A DNA stretch of 64,000 nucleotides from Bradyrhizobium manausense (GTDB lineage: Bacteria > Pseudomonadota > Alphaproteobacteria > Rhizobiales > Xanthobacteraceae): assembly GCF_018130615.1 (NCBI RefSeq), contig NZ_JAFCKB010000030.1, positions 1-64,000 of the forward strand, in the 5' to 3' direction. Positions 34,084 through 41,794 of the stretch are shown piece by piece; within the stretch, counting starts at the first letter, position 1; each line of letters starts with the position of its first letter. Made by a program: the position numbers and the translations under genes. The notes beneath the pieces were generated by a model, which was not told the origin of the DNA, made no database searches, and was given only the letters and a program-made list of their open reading frames with translations.

Positions 34084-34962
34084 CTACGAGCCGAAGCGCC
34101 GGTTGACCACGAACACCGCGGCGGCGCACATCGCCATGCCGGCGATCGCCACCGCGTCCAGCTTTTCCCCGAACAGCAGATAGGCCATCAGCGCAGTCAC
34201 CGCAGGCACCAGATAGAACAGGCTCGCAACCGACGTCGCCGCCGCGTGGCGGATCAGCCAGTACAACAGACTGATCGATCCGATCGAGAGCGCGACCGCA
34301 AGCCAGGTCAGCGCGAGCACGAACTCCCGCGTCCAATGCACGACACGGTCCTCGAACAGGAAGGCGCCGATCGCGAAGAAAATCGTGACCGCCACATATT
34401 GCACGAGATTCCCCGCGCGCCAGTCGATGTGGTTGCAGTAGCGGCGCTGATAAAGCGTGCCGAGCGTGATGCTAATCAGCGAGACCACCGAGGCGAGCCA
34501 GCCGAGCCCGGCCTCACCCGTCATGGGGCGATTGTGCAGGATCAGCGCCACGCCACCAAGCCCGAGCAGCAGGCCGCCCCACTGCACCGGCGTCACCTTC
34601 TCGCCAAGCCAGCGATTGGCGATGGTCGAGGTGAGGATCGGCTGCAGGCCCGGAATGAGTGCGGAGAGTCCCGCCGGAATCGAATGCGCGATCGCGATCG
34701 CGGTGCCGCCGAGATAGAAGCCGTGAACGAGAATGCCGGCGACTGCGCTATGCGCAATGCCAATGCGATCGGGCCATTTCGGACGGACAATGCCGGCAAT
34801 GATCGCCATCAAGCCGACCACCACCGCCATTCGGATGGCGAGATAGGTCAAGGGATCGGCGTTGTTGATGACGTATTTGGTGCCAATAAAGCCGGTGCTC
34901 CAGAGCAGCACGAACAGCACCGGTGCCGCCCGCGCGGCCAACTGATCTTGATTATGGTTCAT
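34084..34962 (-). CDS. EamA-family transporter (two-repeat DMT)
   Basis: Ten-helix inner-membrane permease of 292 residues with two EamA repeats. Phe-Val-Leu-Leu-Trp-Ser-Thr-Gly-Phe-Ile starts repeat 1 and Ala-Ser-Leu-Phe-Tyr-Leu-Val-Pro-Ala-Val-Thr-Ala lies in repeat 2, followed by Leu-Phe-Gly-Glu-Lys. The family exports amino acids, nucleosides or other metabolites; substrate not predictable. ATG 34962 is chosen as the Met nearest helix 1. Two other EamA genes are in the window. Confidence 0.88.
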   Translation of the reverse strand: MNHNQDQLAARAAPVLFVLLWSTGFIGTKYVINNADPLTYLAIRMAVVVGLMAIIAGIVRPKWPDRIGIAHSAVAGILVHGFYLGGTAIAIAHSIPAGLSALIPGLQPILTSTIANRWLGEKVTPVQWGGLLLGLGGVALILHNRPMTGEAGLGWLASVVSLISITLGTLYQRRYCNHIDWRAGNLVQYVAVTIFFAIGAFLFEDRVVHWTREFVLALTWLAVALSIGSISLLYWLIRHAAATSVASLFYLVPAVTALMAYLLFGEKLDAVAIAGMAMCAAAVFVVNRRFGS

Positions 34963-35053
34963 TGCCGCTCTCTCATTGCCCGAGCGGGCGCGGTGCGGCA
35001 ATGCGAATTTCGGATGCTGCGCTGCGAGGGAGACGCCGGCTCGGATCAGCCGG

Positions 35054-35497
35054 TCACCATTCTTCCGGACAGGGATCGATGATCTTCCAGAGCTCGACCC
35101 CGTTCTTGATTTTCTTCATGTCGGTGGTGAGCCCGCCATTGCGGCGGATCCAGTCCTTCACCGTATTGGGATAATAGGACATCAGGTCGGACGTCCCCTC
35201 CGCGCTCGTGACCTTGATGCCGAAGGTAAAAGCCTTGTCGTAATATGCCTGGTGAAAACCGAGGCTCGCGCGCGGTGTCACGCAGATCTTGTTCATCGGC
35301 ACGATACCGAGCACCAGCGTGCAGGCCGAGTTGCAGATACCGTCGATGATCACGCGCTCGCCCGTCTCACGAACGCGCTTGTACTTGGCCTTGTACTCCT
35401 CGACATAGCCGCCGTGGTCGCGGGTGATGTGCAGCTCGGCCCGCACGGGCGCGGCGGCGGCGAAGAGCAAGAGCAGGCTGAGGAGCGTGATGCGCAT
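35054..35497 (-). CDS. Periplasmic ClpP/crotonase-like small protein
   Basis: Exported protein of 147 residues. ATG 35497 starts a signal peptide (Ile-Thr-Leu-Leu-Ser-Leu-Leu-Leu-Leu-Phe, cleavage near Val-Arg-Ala). The mature part has Val-Ile-Ile-Asp-Gly-Ile-Cys-Asn-Ser-Ala-Cys-Thr, like the Ser-Ala-Cys-Thr nucleophile segment of the ClpP-fold periplasmic family COG3904, then Leu-Gly-Phe-His-Gln-Ala with a His as possible second catalytic residue. Cysteines in the motif may instead form a disulfide. Role unknown. Confidence 0.65.
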   Translation of the reverse strand: MRITLLSLLLLFAAAAPVRAELHITRDHGGYVEEYKAKYKRVRETGERVIIDGICNSACTLVLGIVPMNKICVTPRASLGFHQAYYDKAFTFGIKVTSAEGTSDLMSYYPNTVKDWIRRNGGLTTDMKKIKNGVELWKIIDPCPEEW

Positions 35498-35802
35498 GGC
35501 AGCGTGACGGTGAAACCCTTGCAGGAACGAACCGGCCTCGAAGAGTCCCCAATGAAAACCCCAAGGAGCCGGCGGGAGGAATCTTTGAGCGGATTCTCTT
35601 TGGCCATACTTGTGTGGGGAATTCGTTAAGCATCCCGAAAAGGCCAAAAATGGGCAGGCTTCGACCGCACTTCCGGCAATTCTGTCACACTCACCCGGGA
35701 ATCTGCGGGATCAGCCCCGATTTCCGCCCCTCCGACGGGTGCCCCGGCGGCCCGAAATGGCTATAGATGGCTGACCAATTGCGCGGGTTCCGGAGAATCG
35801 AG
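35498..35802. other. Gene-free intergenic region
   Basis: The 305 bases between divergent genes contain no supported gene and no repeat recognised. The ribosome site GGAGA for the plus-strand gene lies at about 35792-35796. Confidence 0.4.
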
Positions 35803-36066
35803 ATGAGCAAGTTGACGCTTGTAGCCGCGGTTGCTGCCCTATCGGCCGCAATCCTAGCCCCTGGCCTCGCGGAGGCGCGGGTGCATCACCGGTATCATCG
35901 CCACTACGCCCATCCGCTGCCCTACCCGATCAGCTATCTGCACAATTACGGCCCGGGTATCACCCCCGGCACCTTTGCCTTCTACGATGGGCCGTCCACG
36001 AACCACTGCTACCAGAGCGCAGCCGCTTATGTCGGCCAGGACCGCCGGCGGCACCCCTGCTACTGA
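35803..36066 (+). CDS. Small secreted Tyr/His-rich protein
   Basis: An 87-residue protein with a signal peptide (Ser-Lys-Leu-Thr-Leu-Val-Ala-Ala-Val, cleavage near Ala-Glu-Ala). The mature region begins His-His-Arg-Tyr-His-Arg-His-Tyr-Ala-His and ends with two Cys (Asn-His-Cys-Tyr and His-Pro-Cys-Tyr). It could bind metal or form one disulfide. ATG 35803 has GGAGA 6 bases upstream. Function unknown; one of several short exported proteins in this part of the window. Confidence 0.68.
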   Translation: MSKLTLVAAVAALSAAILAPGLAEARVHHRYHRHYAHPLPYPISYLHNYGPGITPGTFAFYDGPSTNHCYQSAAAYVGQDRRRHPCY

Positions 36067-36098
36067 GGGGCGCCGCGGCGTCGCTCGCGACGGGAGCC

Positions 36099-36560
36099 CT
36101 ATCCGACGGCCCCGGACAGCAGCACCTGCTTCTCGATCTCGTAGACCGGCAGCTTGACGAGATCCTTGCCGACCTCGCCTTTGAGCGCCCTGCGCACGGC
36201 GTCCGTATAATCGCCACGGATCATGCCCAGCGCACGCGGTGAGGCCACCATGGTCAGGGCCGAGGTCTCCCCGGCGCTGAGCGCGGTATCGAGTCGTTCG
36301 GCGAGACTGCGCAGAAAGGTGCGTTCGGCCTCGTCGTGCCAGTCGGTCTGCTCCGCCGAGCTGCGGGCGCCGCCGACAGCGGCATGCAGCCTACCGGGCG
36401 CGTCGGTCCCTTGCGCGGCCGTCGAGGGATTGGCCTGCTCGCGAACCTCCCTGGTATGAAGGTTCGGAAACATCTCATCGCCGAGATTTTCCAGGATGAG
36501 CGCCTTGCGTCCGTCGCACACGACGAGCCAGTCGCCCTTGTCGATCCTCATCTTGTTCAT
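36099..36560 (-). CDS. Host attachment family protein
   Basis: A 153-residue protein of the host-attachment (AtsA-related) family first linked to plant-surface attachment in Agrobacterium. The family opening Trp-Leu-Val-Val-Cys-Asp-Gly-Arg-Lys-Ala follows the Met, and the C-terminal half has Ala-Ser-Pro-Arg-Ala-Leu-Gly-Met-Ile-Arg and a final Lys-Leu-Pro-Val-Tyr-Glu-Ile-Glu. The fold relates to the eRF1/baeRF group, so a cytoplasmic RNA- or ribosome-linked role is possible and the attachment role is unproven. ATG 36560 is chosen, with ATG 36551 as an alternative. Confidence 0.82.
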   Translation of the reverse strand: MNKMRIDKGDWLVVCDGRKALILENLGDEMFPNLHTREVREQANPSTAAQGTDAPGRLHAAVGGARSSAEQTDWHDEAERTFLRSLAERLDTALSAGETSALTMVASPRALGMIRGDYTDAVRRALKGEVGKDLVKLPVYEIEKQVLLSGAVG

Positions 36561-36880
36561 TGCACTGCTCCAAACAATTGGCCGCCTTGCTTCCAACCGA
36601 CGCGCACGGCCGGTCCGACTGCGCTTCGAATTCCTCGAAAGACGGTCCACGTGACGAGACTAGGGAGGAAGCCGGACCTGCGAATTGCGCAGGATCAAGG
36701 ATCGTGGGCAAACGCCCTGCCCTTGGCGATGAGCACCAACCTGGGATAGCTTGGCGATGCTTTGATCATGGCTACGGCGGTCTGGCTGAAGATTTATTCA
36801 TCAGCATTACATTTCGGTTCTGCCACAATTTGATCAGAACAACTTCGATATCCTGTATTGCGCAAGCGGAGGAAGACATC
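36561..36880. other. Gene-free intergenic region
   Basis: The 320 bases between divergent genes hold no supported gene. A short inverted repeat CCTGCG-AATTG-CGCAGG lies at 36677-36693. A strong ribosome site (GGAGGA, 36868-36873) serves the next gene. Confidence 0.4.
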
Positions 36881-37156
36881 ATGAAGCTTAAGATCGGCCT
36901 CGTCGCCGCGTCCCTGTTCGGTGCCCTCGCGGCATCGTCGACAGCGTCGGCCATGCCCGTTGCGCCGGCACCTGCAACGCCGCAGGTCTCCAACGTCGAG
37001 CAGGTCCGTACGGTCTGCAACGCCTGGGGACGCTGCTGGTGGCAGCCGAACGTCTATTACGGCTACGGACCTGGATATTATGGGCCGCGGCCTTACTACG
37101 GCCCGCGTTATTATCGCCCGCGTTACTATGGCTATTACGGCTATCGCCGCTGGTGA
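36881..37156 (+). CDS. Small secreted Gly/Tyr-rich protein
   Basis: A 91-residue protein with a signal peptide (Leu-Lys-Ile-Gly-Leu-Val-Ala-Ala-Ser-Leu, cleavage near Thr-Ala-Ser-Ala). The mature centre has two Cys (Thr-Val-Cys-Asn-Ala-Trp-Gly-Arg-Cys-Trp-Trp). The C-terminal third is a Tyr/Gly/Pro/Arg run with units such as Tyr-Tyr-Gly-Pro-Arg-Pro. Common as a small cell-envelope protein type in rhizobia; function unknown. The Shine-Dalgarno GGAGGA 7 bases upstream fixes the start. Confidence 0.75.
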   Translation: MKLKIGLVAASLFGALAASSTASAMPVAPAPATPQVSNVEQVRTVCNAWGRCWWQPNVYYGYGPGYYGPRPYYGPRYYRPRYYGYYGYRRW

Positions 37157-37230
37157 GATTTGGAGGGGCCCCTTGGGGTCCCTTCGCTTTTGCGAGATGC
37201 TGCGGGCGCGGGTCTGACGCCGTTCCAAAA

Positions 37231-37244
37231 CTGATCTAGATCAA
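37231..37244 (+). promoter_or_regulatory. Candidate FixK/FNR-type site
   Basis: CTGATCTAGATCAA differs from the symmetric TTGAT-N4-ATCAA site by one base. Its centre is about 40 bases upstream of ATG 37278, the usual distance between an activator site and a transcription start. Low-oxygen control of the small zinc-ribbon gene is inferred. Confidence 0.45.
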
Positions 37245-37277
37245 AGATGTAATTTGTCGCGCCGTCATTTTGTGCCG

Positions 37278-37451
37278 ATGGCCGATTTGATTGTTTTCCG
37301 GTGCCCGCAGACGGGCATGAATGTGCAGACCCATCTTGAGAAGCGGCAGGGGCACGAGGGATCGAGCTTTGAGTCCTTCACCTGCCCTGCCTGTACGAGG
37401 CTCCATTTCATTGATCTGACCACCGGCCAGCCGATGAGCCGGGACCGTTGA
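37278..37451 (+). CDS. Small zinc-ribbon-like protein
   Basis: A 57-residue cytoplasmic protein. Phe-Arg-Cys-Pro-Gln-Thr-Gly near the start and Phe-Thr-Cys-Pro-Ala-Cys-Thr-Arg-Leu-His later give three Cys plus a possible fourth His ligand, consistent with a tiny zinc ribbon. No function known. ATG 37278 is preferred; TTG 37254 gives 8 extra residues. Neither has a clear ribosome site, which would fit a leaderless message driven from the FixK-like box. Confidence 0.6.
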   Translation: MADLIVFRCPQTGMNVQTHLEKRQGHEGSSFESFTCPACTRLHFIDLTTGQPMSRDR

Positions 37452-37596
37452 CGCTGGCACTGATCCGACACCCGTCGTGGCATGATGTCCGCAATACTAC
37501 GGCCCGGAATCCGGTTTACTGAATCGTCGTGTTTCGCCATTGATGGCCACGTACCGACGTTCATTTTATTGTCACATTTCAAGATCCGGCAGACGC

Positions 37597-38562
37597 ATGT
37601 TCTTCGACGCTCTCGCCCCGTCCTCCGCCCTCCAGCTGACCCGGTTTACCGATGTCGACGCGTTTCGACCGGCTGAGTCCCTGGAAGACGCTCGCAGCAT
37701 TCCCCTCGACGTCGCCAATTTCGCCGCGGCGCGAGCGATCGTGAACCTGCCGGCGTGCCGGATCATCGTCGCGAGGTCGTTTGCGCGCATCTTGGAGACC
37801 ACCTACCGCGCGCCGGGCGGTATGGTGATCCTGCCAATGAGCGACGATCTGCGCGCCAGTTCGAGCGGAATGGATATCGACTCGCGCTTCTTCATCGCCA
37901 TGCGCGGCAATCACCATTGTCATTTCGTCGAGCCCCAGATCAATTATCATGCGCTGATCTTGTTCTCGCCGACACTCAGGGATCGCGGCTGGTTCGATCG
38001 CGCCGACGCATTGTGGCTTCGCATCGCGGATTCCGCCGCCCATCTCTACGCGCGGCAGCTTGTGCAAGACATCCTCAGGACCGCCTCGATCGAGCCGCAC
38101 ATGTTCGAGACCACGGAGGTCGCGGCACACCTCCAGGAGGGCCTGCTGCTCGCCTTCGACGACCTGTTTCAGATTGATCCGTTGTCAGAGCGCTGCGCGC
38201 CGAGCGCAGGCGCTCGATCCGCGCGGCTCGTGCAGCAGATCGACGATTACGTCACGGCCTATCCGACCACTCCGATCTATACCGCCGATCTTGCCGGTGA
38301 ATTCGGAGTTTCGATCCGCACACTCAGCAGCGCGGTGAGCAAGGTGCGCGGCATGAGCCTGCATCAATACATCCGCTTGAAGCGGCTGTGGGCCACCCGC
38401 ACGCAACTCCTCAGGAGTGGGGGCGCCTCAGTCGCCACGTGCGCGCGCGCCCAGGGCTTTCATCACCTCGGCGAATTTGCCGCTGCCTACCGCGCGACCT
38501 TCCACGAGGCGCCTTCGGACACGCTGGCGCGGGCGCGGCAAACCGGTCTTTCCGCCAACTGA
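37597..38562 (+). CDS. AraC-family transcriptional regulator
   Basis: Regulator of 321 residues (340 if started at 37540). The N-terminal 200 residues form a sensory domain of the AraC-binding-like type with no recognised ligand. The C-terminal AraC helix-turn-helix pair (about 215-315) shows Tyr-Thr-Ala-Asp-Leu-Ala-Gly-Glu-Phe-Gly-Val-Ser-Ile-Arg-Thr-Leu and later Ala-Gln-Gly-Phe-His-His-Leu-Gly-Glu-Phe-Ala-Ala-Ala-Tyr-Arg, the usual second helix pattern. No adjacent gene on the same strand is an obvious target. Confidence 0.88.
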   Translation: MFFDALAPSSALQLTRFTDVDAFRPAESLEDARSIPLDVANFAAARAIVNLPACRIIVARSFARILETTYRAPGGMVILPMSDDLRASSSGMDIDSRFFIAMRGNHHCHFVEPQINYHALILFSPTLRDRGWFDRADALWLRIADSAAHLYARQLVQDILRTASIEPHMFETTEVAAHLQEGLLLAFDDLFQIDPLSERCAPSAGARSARLVQQIDDYVTAYPTTPIYTADLAGEFGVSIRTLSSAVSKVRGMSLHQYIRLKRLWATRTQLLRSGGASVATCARAQGFHHLGEFAAAYRATFHEAPSDTLARARQTGLSAN

Positions 38563-38633
38563 TACGCACTGCGGATCACCTCCGCTGGCACATCAATGTC
38601 GGCCCCACGGCTTAAGGCTGGACAGTTGGCAAA

Positions 38634-38710
38634 TGGCGCGCTCGGAGAGATTCGAACTCCCGACCCTCGGAATCGAAATCCGATGCTCTATCCAGCTGAG
38701 CTACGAGCGC
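38634..38710 (-). tRNA. tRNA-Arg (anticodon TCG)
   Basis: A 77-base cloverleaf on the minus strand. The acceptor stem GCGCTCG pairs with CGAGCGC; T8 and A9 are in place, and the D arm is GCTC-AGCTGGATA-GAGC. The anticodon stem-loop reads ATCGGATTTCGATTCCGAG with TCG at the anticodon. The T arm has GGGAG-TTCGAAT-CTCTC. The discriminator is G and CCA is encoded. TCG reads CGA arginine codons and, with modification, other CGN codons. Confidence 0.95.
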
Positions 38711-38861
38711 CCTGACCCCGGGTATTGGGCCACAAGCCGAAGCGCCGCGGTGGTTCGCTGGCAAGCCAGCACTCCGACGACGTTCGGATCGGTTCGAATT
38801 AGCAGAGAGGTCAGACAATAAAAAGCCCTCTCCGCCCTAATCGAGGGAGACAGAGGTACTG

Positions 38862-39380
38862 TTACCAAGTTGTGTTGAAAAGGCCGAAATGCGGCTGCTG
38901 GGCCACCAGCATCATCGGCTGGCCGCGCTGCGGCGCCGGATGGGCGCGAGCCACCTTGCGCTTGGGCTGAGCCGAGGCTTGAACCTGCGGCGCTTGGACC
39001 TGCGCAACCTGGGCCTGAGCCTGAGGCTTGGCATCAGCCTTCCTGGCCGTGGCCGCATCGGCCTTCGGCGTGAACTGGGCAAAGGTCTCGCGCACCCGCG
39101 ACTTCGCCGCCATCTCGGCCAGCGCGTCCGCCTGCACCGGCGGCTGGGGCGCCGCGGCAGCTGCCGTCTTCACCGCCGGAGCGGCCATCGCCGGCTGGCT
39201 GGTGTCGAGCACCACACGATCAGGCAGATGACGGTCGGACCGAATCCGGATCAGCGGCTGGTCGTAGCCAGCACTCGCAACAACCTGCGCAGCCGGCGAC
39301 ACCGGCCAAACGAAATCGGCCGCAAATAAAAGTGCGAGCAGAGCTCCACCGACGAACATGAAGTACCGAAAGATGGGCAT
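38862..39380 (-). CDS. Hypothetical Ala/Gln/Pro-rich membrane-anchored protein
   Basis: A 172-residue protein with one N-terminal hydrophobic helix (Phe-Met-Phe-Val-Gly-Gly-Ala-Leu-Leu-Ala-Leu-Leu-Phe). A short region follows, Arg-Ile-Arg-Ser-Asp-Arg-His-Leu-Pro-Asp-Arg-Val-Val-Leu-Asp-Thr, then a low-complexity Ala/Gln/Pro/Lys tail including Gln-Ala-Gln-Ala-Gln-Val and a basic Lys-Arg-Lys-Val-Ala-Arg. It probably spans the inner membrane once with the tail in the periplasm. Function unknown. Confidence 0.62.
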   Translation of the reverse strand: MPIFRYFMFVGGALLALLFAADFVWPVSPAAQVVASAGYDQPLIRIRSDRHLPDRVVLDTSQPAMAAPAVKTAAAAAPQPPVQADALAEMAAKSRVRETFAQFTPKADAATARKADAKPQAQAQVAQVQAPQVQASAQPKRKVARAHPAPQRGQPMMLVAQQPHFGLFNTTW

Positions 39381-39540
39381 TGGCCGCGCTCCGCCCCCCG
39401 CATCCCCGCGTGGGCTTTTCGCCTTAACCGGCGATACTCTAATTGGTTCCTGCGCCCAGCCTTTGGTTCAAATGGCAACGCCAAGATTCTGACCAAGGGG
39501 CAAGGACGGTAACTTTTCCGCTAGCGGAATGCGCGTCCCT

Positions 39541-40098
39541 TTAGACGCGCCGCGCCGTGACCAGCGAACATTTCGCCTGATCGGCATTCACATTGACGAA
39601 ACCGACAGGGATGCGCGCAAAGGTCTTGCGGCTCTTCATGCCGACGGTATCGGCCAGCACGCGGCTACGGTCGGTGAGATGGCCGCCATCGCGTCGCGTG
39701 AAAGTGCAAACGATCTCGACATCCTTTACGGCATAGTCGTTGTCGTTTCGCACGGTGAAGGTCACCAGCGCCTTCGAGCCGAGCCCGCCACGGCGCCAAG
39801 TCTGCGATGAGATCTTCATCCGGTCGAGACCCGCAACCTCCGCAGCGGAGGTATCCGAAGCAATCATCGGGGGAGCTGGATCGACACTTGCCAGCGCCAA
39901 TTTCACCGGCTCGGTTTGCGCGACATTGCCTTCGGAGGGCGGCATCAGAAGCCAGGCGGCCCCCCCAATGACGATCCCGGCCAGCAGCGACAAAACGCCT
40001 CGCTTAGCCCAAACGCTTGAAGCGGGGTCGGACCGTGACGGCTCCTCGCCCTTCGCGACGAAGCTTCCCAGCCCGATCCGGCCAAACCCTGCGCTCAT
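39541..40098 (-). CDS. Membrane-anchored hypothetical protein with FxLYD-like domain
   Basis: A 185-residue protein. A cytoplasmic lead of about 35 residues precedes one helix (Gly-Val-Leu-Ser-Leu-Leu-Ala-Gly-Ile-Val). The periplasmic C-terminal domain has Ala-Leu-Val-Thr-Phe-Thr-Val-Arg-Asn-Asp-Asn-Asp-Tyr-Ala-Val-Lys-Asp-Val-Glu-Ile, the beta-sandwich pattern of FxLYD-type domains. A short hairpin (GCGCGTC/GACGCGC, 39531-39550) overlaps the stop codon and may help end transcription. Function unknown. Confidence 0.65.
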   Translation of the reverse strand: MSAGFGRIGLGSFVAKGEEPSRSDPASSVWAKRGVLSLLAGIVIGGAAWLLMPPSEGNVAQTEPVKLALASVDPAPPMIASDTSAAEVAGLDRMKISSQTWRRGGLGSKALVTFTVRNDNDYAVKDVEIVCTFTRRDGGHLTDRSRVLADTVGMKSRKTFARIPVGFVNVNADQAKCSLVTARRV

Positions 40099-40250
40099 GG
40101 GTGCGTTACCCGCCTACGTCTTCAATCCGTGAGACGAACTAAGGTTCCCGCGACCGCGCGAATCTCGGATAGGAGCCACGGTGGCGATCATCGTTCGGGA
40201 TCGCTAACATGCGTTGCAACATCGCGAAGCCCCTATCGAGAGGAATCGAA

Positions 40251-40637
40251 ATGCCAGTCGCCGTCACGTGGGATCATATCCATCTGCGCAGCCCCGATCC
40301 GGAAGCGACCGCGGCTTGGCTGCGCGATATCCTCGGTGGCGAGATCGTGCACGCACCGGGGCGGATCGACGTCAACCTCGGCGGCGCAAAGATCTTCATC
40401 GCGCCGCTGGAAGGCGACAGCGCCGTCAGCCCGCCGCCCCCGCACCCGCATCAGGGCCTCGACCATTTCGGGCTCACGGTGAAGGACATCGACGCAGTCG
40501 CCGCCGAGATCAAGGCGAAAGGCGTGACGCTCACGCGCGAGCCCACCACGATCCGGCCCGGCGTTCGCATCTGCTTCATCCGCGGACCCGAAGGCATTTC
40601 CATTGAGCTGCTCGAGCGCGACAAGAAGTACACCTGA
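40251..40637 (+). CDS. VOC-superfamily (glyoxalase/dioxygenase fold) protein
   Basis: A 128-residue protein of the vicinal-oxygen-chelate superfamily. Trp-Asp-His-Ile-His-Leu-Arg-Ser-Pro-Asp opens repeat 1 and Leu-Asp-His-Phe-Gly-Leu-Thr-Val opens repeat 2, with His residues at the usual metal positions; Ser-Ile-Glu-Leu-Leu near the end supplies the Glu ligand. The reaction is unknown; such short proteins dimerise. ATG 40251 is preceded by GAGAGGA. Confidence 0.85.
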   Translation: MPVAVTWDHIHLRSPDPEATAAWLRDILGGEIVHAPGRIDVNLGGAKIFIAPLEGDSAVSPPPPHPHQGLDHFGLTVKDIDAVAAEIKAKGVTLTREPTTIRPGVRICFIRGPEGISIELLERDKKYT

Positions 40638-40672
40638 CGCGGACCATCGCGCCAAGCGAGCTTGCTGCCGCG

Positions 40673-41170
40673 TTAGGTCATGCTACCGGGCATAAAGCAG
40701 CGGATGGTGACGCCCATATAGCCGTAGATCGGCCACACCATGGTACGTCCGATCCGATTAGGCTCCGAGATTACGGCCTCCTCGGGCACGTCGACCCAGA
40801 CAAGCTCCTGCTGCTTGCCTTCGATGACGTAGCCGAGGCGCGGGATGCGGACACGATAGTGCCCGTCCTTGCTCTCCCAATCGGAGTCCGAGATCGCCGA
40901 ACCGTCGGCGTCGGAGCAGCATGGCCCCTTGCCGCTGCGCAAGCCGTCAAACCAGGCCTTCAGCTCCGTGCTGGTGTTGACGAACTGTCCGCGGTCGCGT
41001 GCGTGCCCGAGGGGCGCGACCAACGCGACCAGCGTCAGCGCGCAAGCAAGGCTTGCCGCGCTTCGCCACCGCGGGCGACGGCCAATCCGCCGCCATTGTG
41101 TTTCGCAAATCGTGGGACGCGCACTGTACAGACGCGGCTTGTCGCCGCCGGAATCGATCCAGTTGCTCAC
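40673..41170 (-). CDS. Secreted hypothetical protein
   Basis: A 165-residue protein with an internal signal-like helix (Ala-Ala-Ser-Leu-Ala-Cys-Ala-Leu-Thr-Leu-Val-Ala-Leu, cleavage near Gly-His-Ala) after a long basic lead, so the true start may be downstream at a non-ATG codon. The mature part has Leu-Lys-Ala-Trp-Phe-Asp-Gly-Leu-Arg-Ser-Gly-Lys-Gly-Pro-Cys-Cys-Ser-Asp-Ala-Asp-Gly and a C-terminal Ile-Arg-Cys-Phe-Met-Pro-Gly. A conserved-looking rhizobial protein type without known function. Confidence 0.65.
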   Translation of the reverse strand: MSNWIDSGGDKPRLYSARPTICETQWRRIGRRPRWRSAASLACALTLVALVAPLGHARDRGQFVNTSTELKAWFDGLRSGKGPCCSDADGSAISDSDWESKDGHYRVRIPRLGYVIEGKQQELVWVDVPEEAVISEPNRIGRTMVWPIYGYMGVTIRCFMPGSMT

Positions 41171-41432
41171 GTTTGTCTTGCTCCAGCACCCCGCGGCCAG
41201 TGCAACGATGTTTATGCATTTCGCGGGCCAACTCTGATTCGCAACGACTGGCCTCGCTGCATGATGAGACCGTCATATCTGCGTCACAGACAAGCCGGGA
41301 CGACTACGGTTCTCGTGCCGGCACGGAACACCGCCGCCGGCAAAACTGCCGCGTTGCGCGAGGGGTTGGGCTTTGGCATAAAAGCTTCACCGGTTACGCC
41401 ATTGGGCGATGGCGGCCGGCCGACGGGACGTT

Positions 41433-41786
41433 ATGAAGAACGGCCTCTATTCGATTCACGTGAGCCTGCTCGATGGTCGAGTCGGTAAGGGCAGCGGCGT
41501 GATTCTTTTTCGCGACGGCAAGATCCTTGGCGGCGATGCTTACCTTTATTACACGGGCAGCTACGTGGTGAAGGACGACCACACCTTCAAGGGCGAAGTG
41601 CTGGTGCAGCGGCACACCTCGCCGCGTGGCGATGACAATCCGCTGTTCGGCGGCCCTGCCCCTGTCGGGATCGGCGTCAGCGGTACCTACACGGACACGC
41701 GCGCGGAAATGACCGGCACGGCGCTGGTCGGCAAGGCGAGCCTGATTTTCGGCGCCACCCTGCACAAGCTCGCAGAGGCCGACTAG
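41433..41786 (+). CDS. GrlR-family regulatory protein
   Basis: A 117-residue beta-rich protein resembling GrlR, the small repressor partner of GrlA in the LEE type III secretion system of enteric pathogens. The start Met-Lys-Asn-Gly-Leu-Tyr-Ser-Ile-His-Val and the segment Arg-Asp-Gly-Lys-Ile-Leu-Gly-Gly-Asp-Ala-Tyr-Leu-Tyr-Tyr-Thr-Gly-Ser-Tyr match the family's lipocalin-like fold. No type III secretion gene or GrlA-like activator is present, so its target here is unknown. ATG 41433 is the family start. It converges with the sensor kinase gene. Confidence 0.8.
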   Translation: MKNGLYSIHVSLLDGRVGKGSGVILFRDGKILGGDAYLYYTGSYVVKDDHTFKGEVLVQRHTSPRGDDNPLFGGPAPVGIGVSGTYTDTRAEMTGTALVGKASLIFGATLHKLAEAD

Positions 41787-41794
41787 AGACAAAG

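Noticed and set aside
39513-39550. TTCCGCTAGCGGAA palindrome and neighbouring hairpin as an attachment site or operator
   Set aside because: Single copy, at a gene's 3' end, with no mobile element or divergent promoter; more likely part of a weak terminator.
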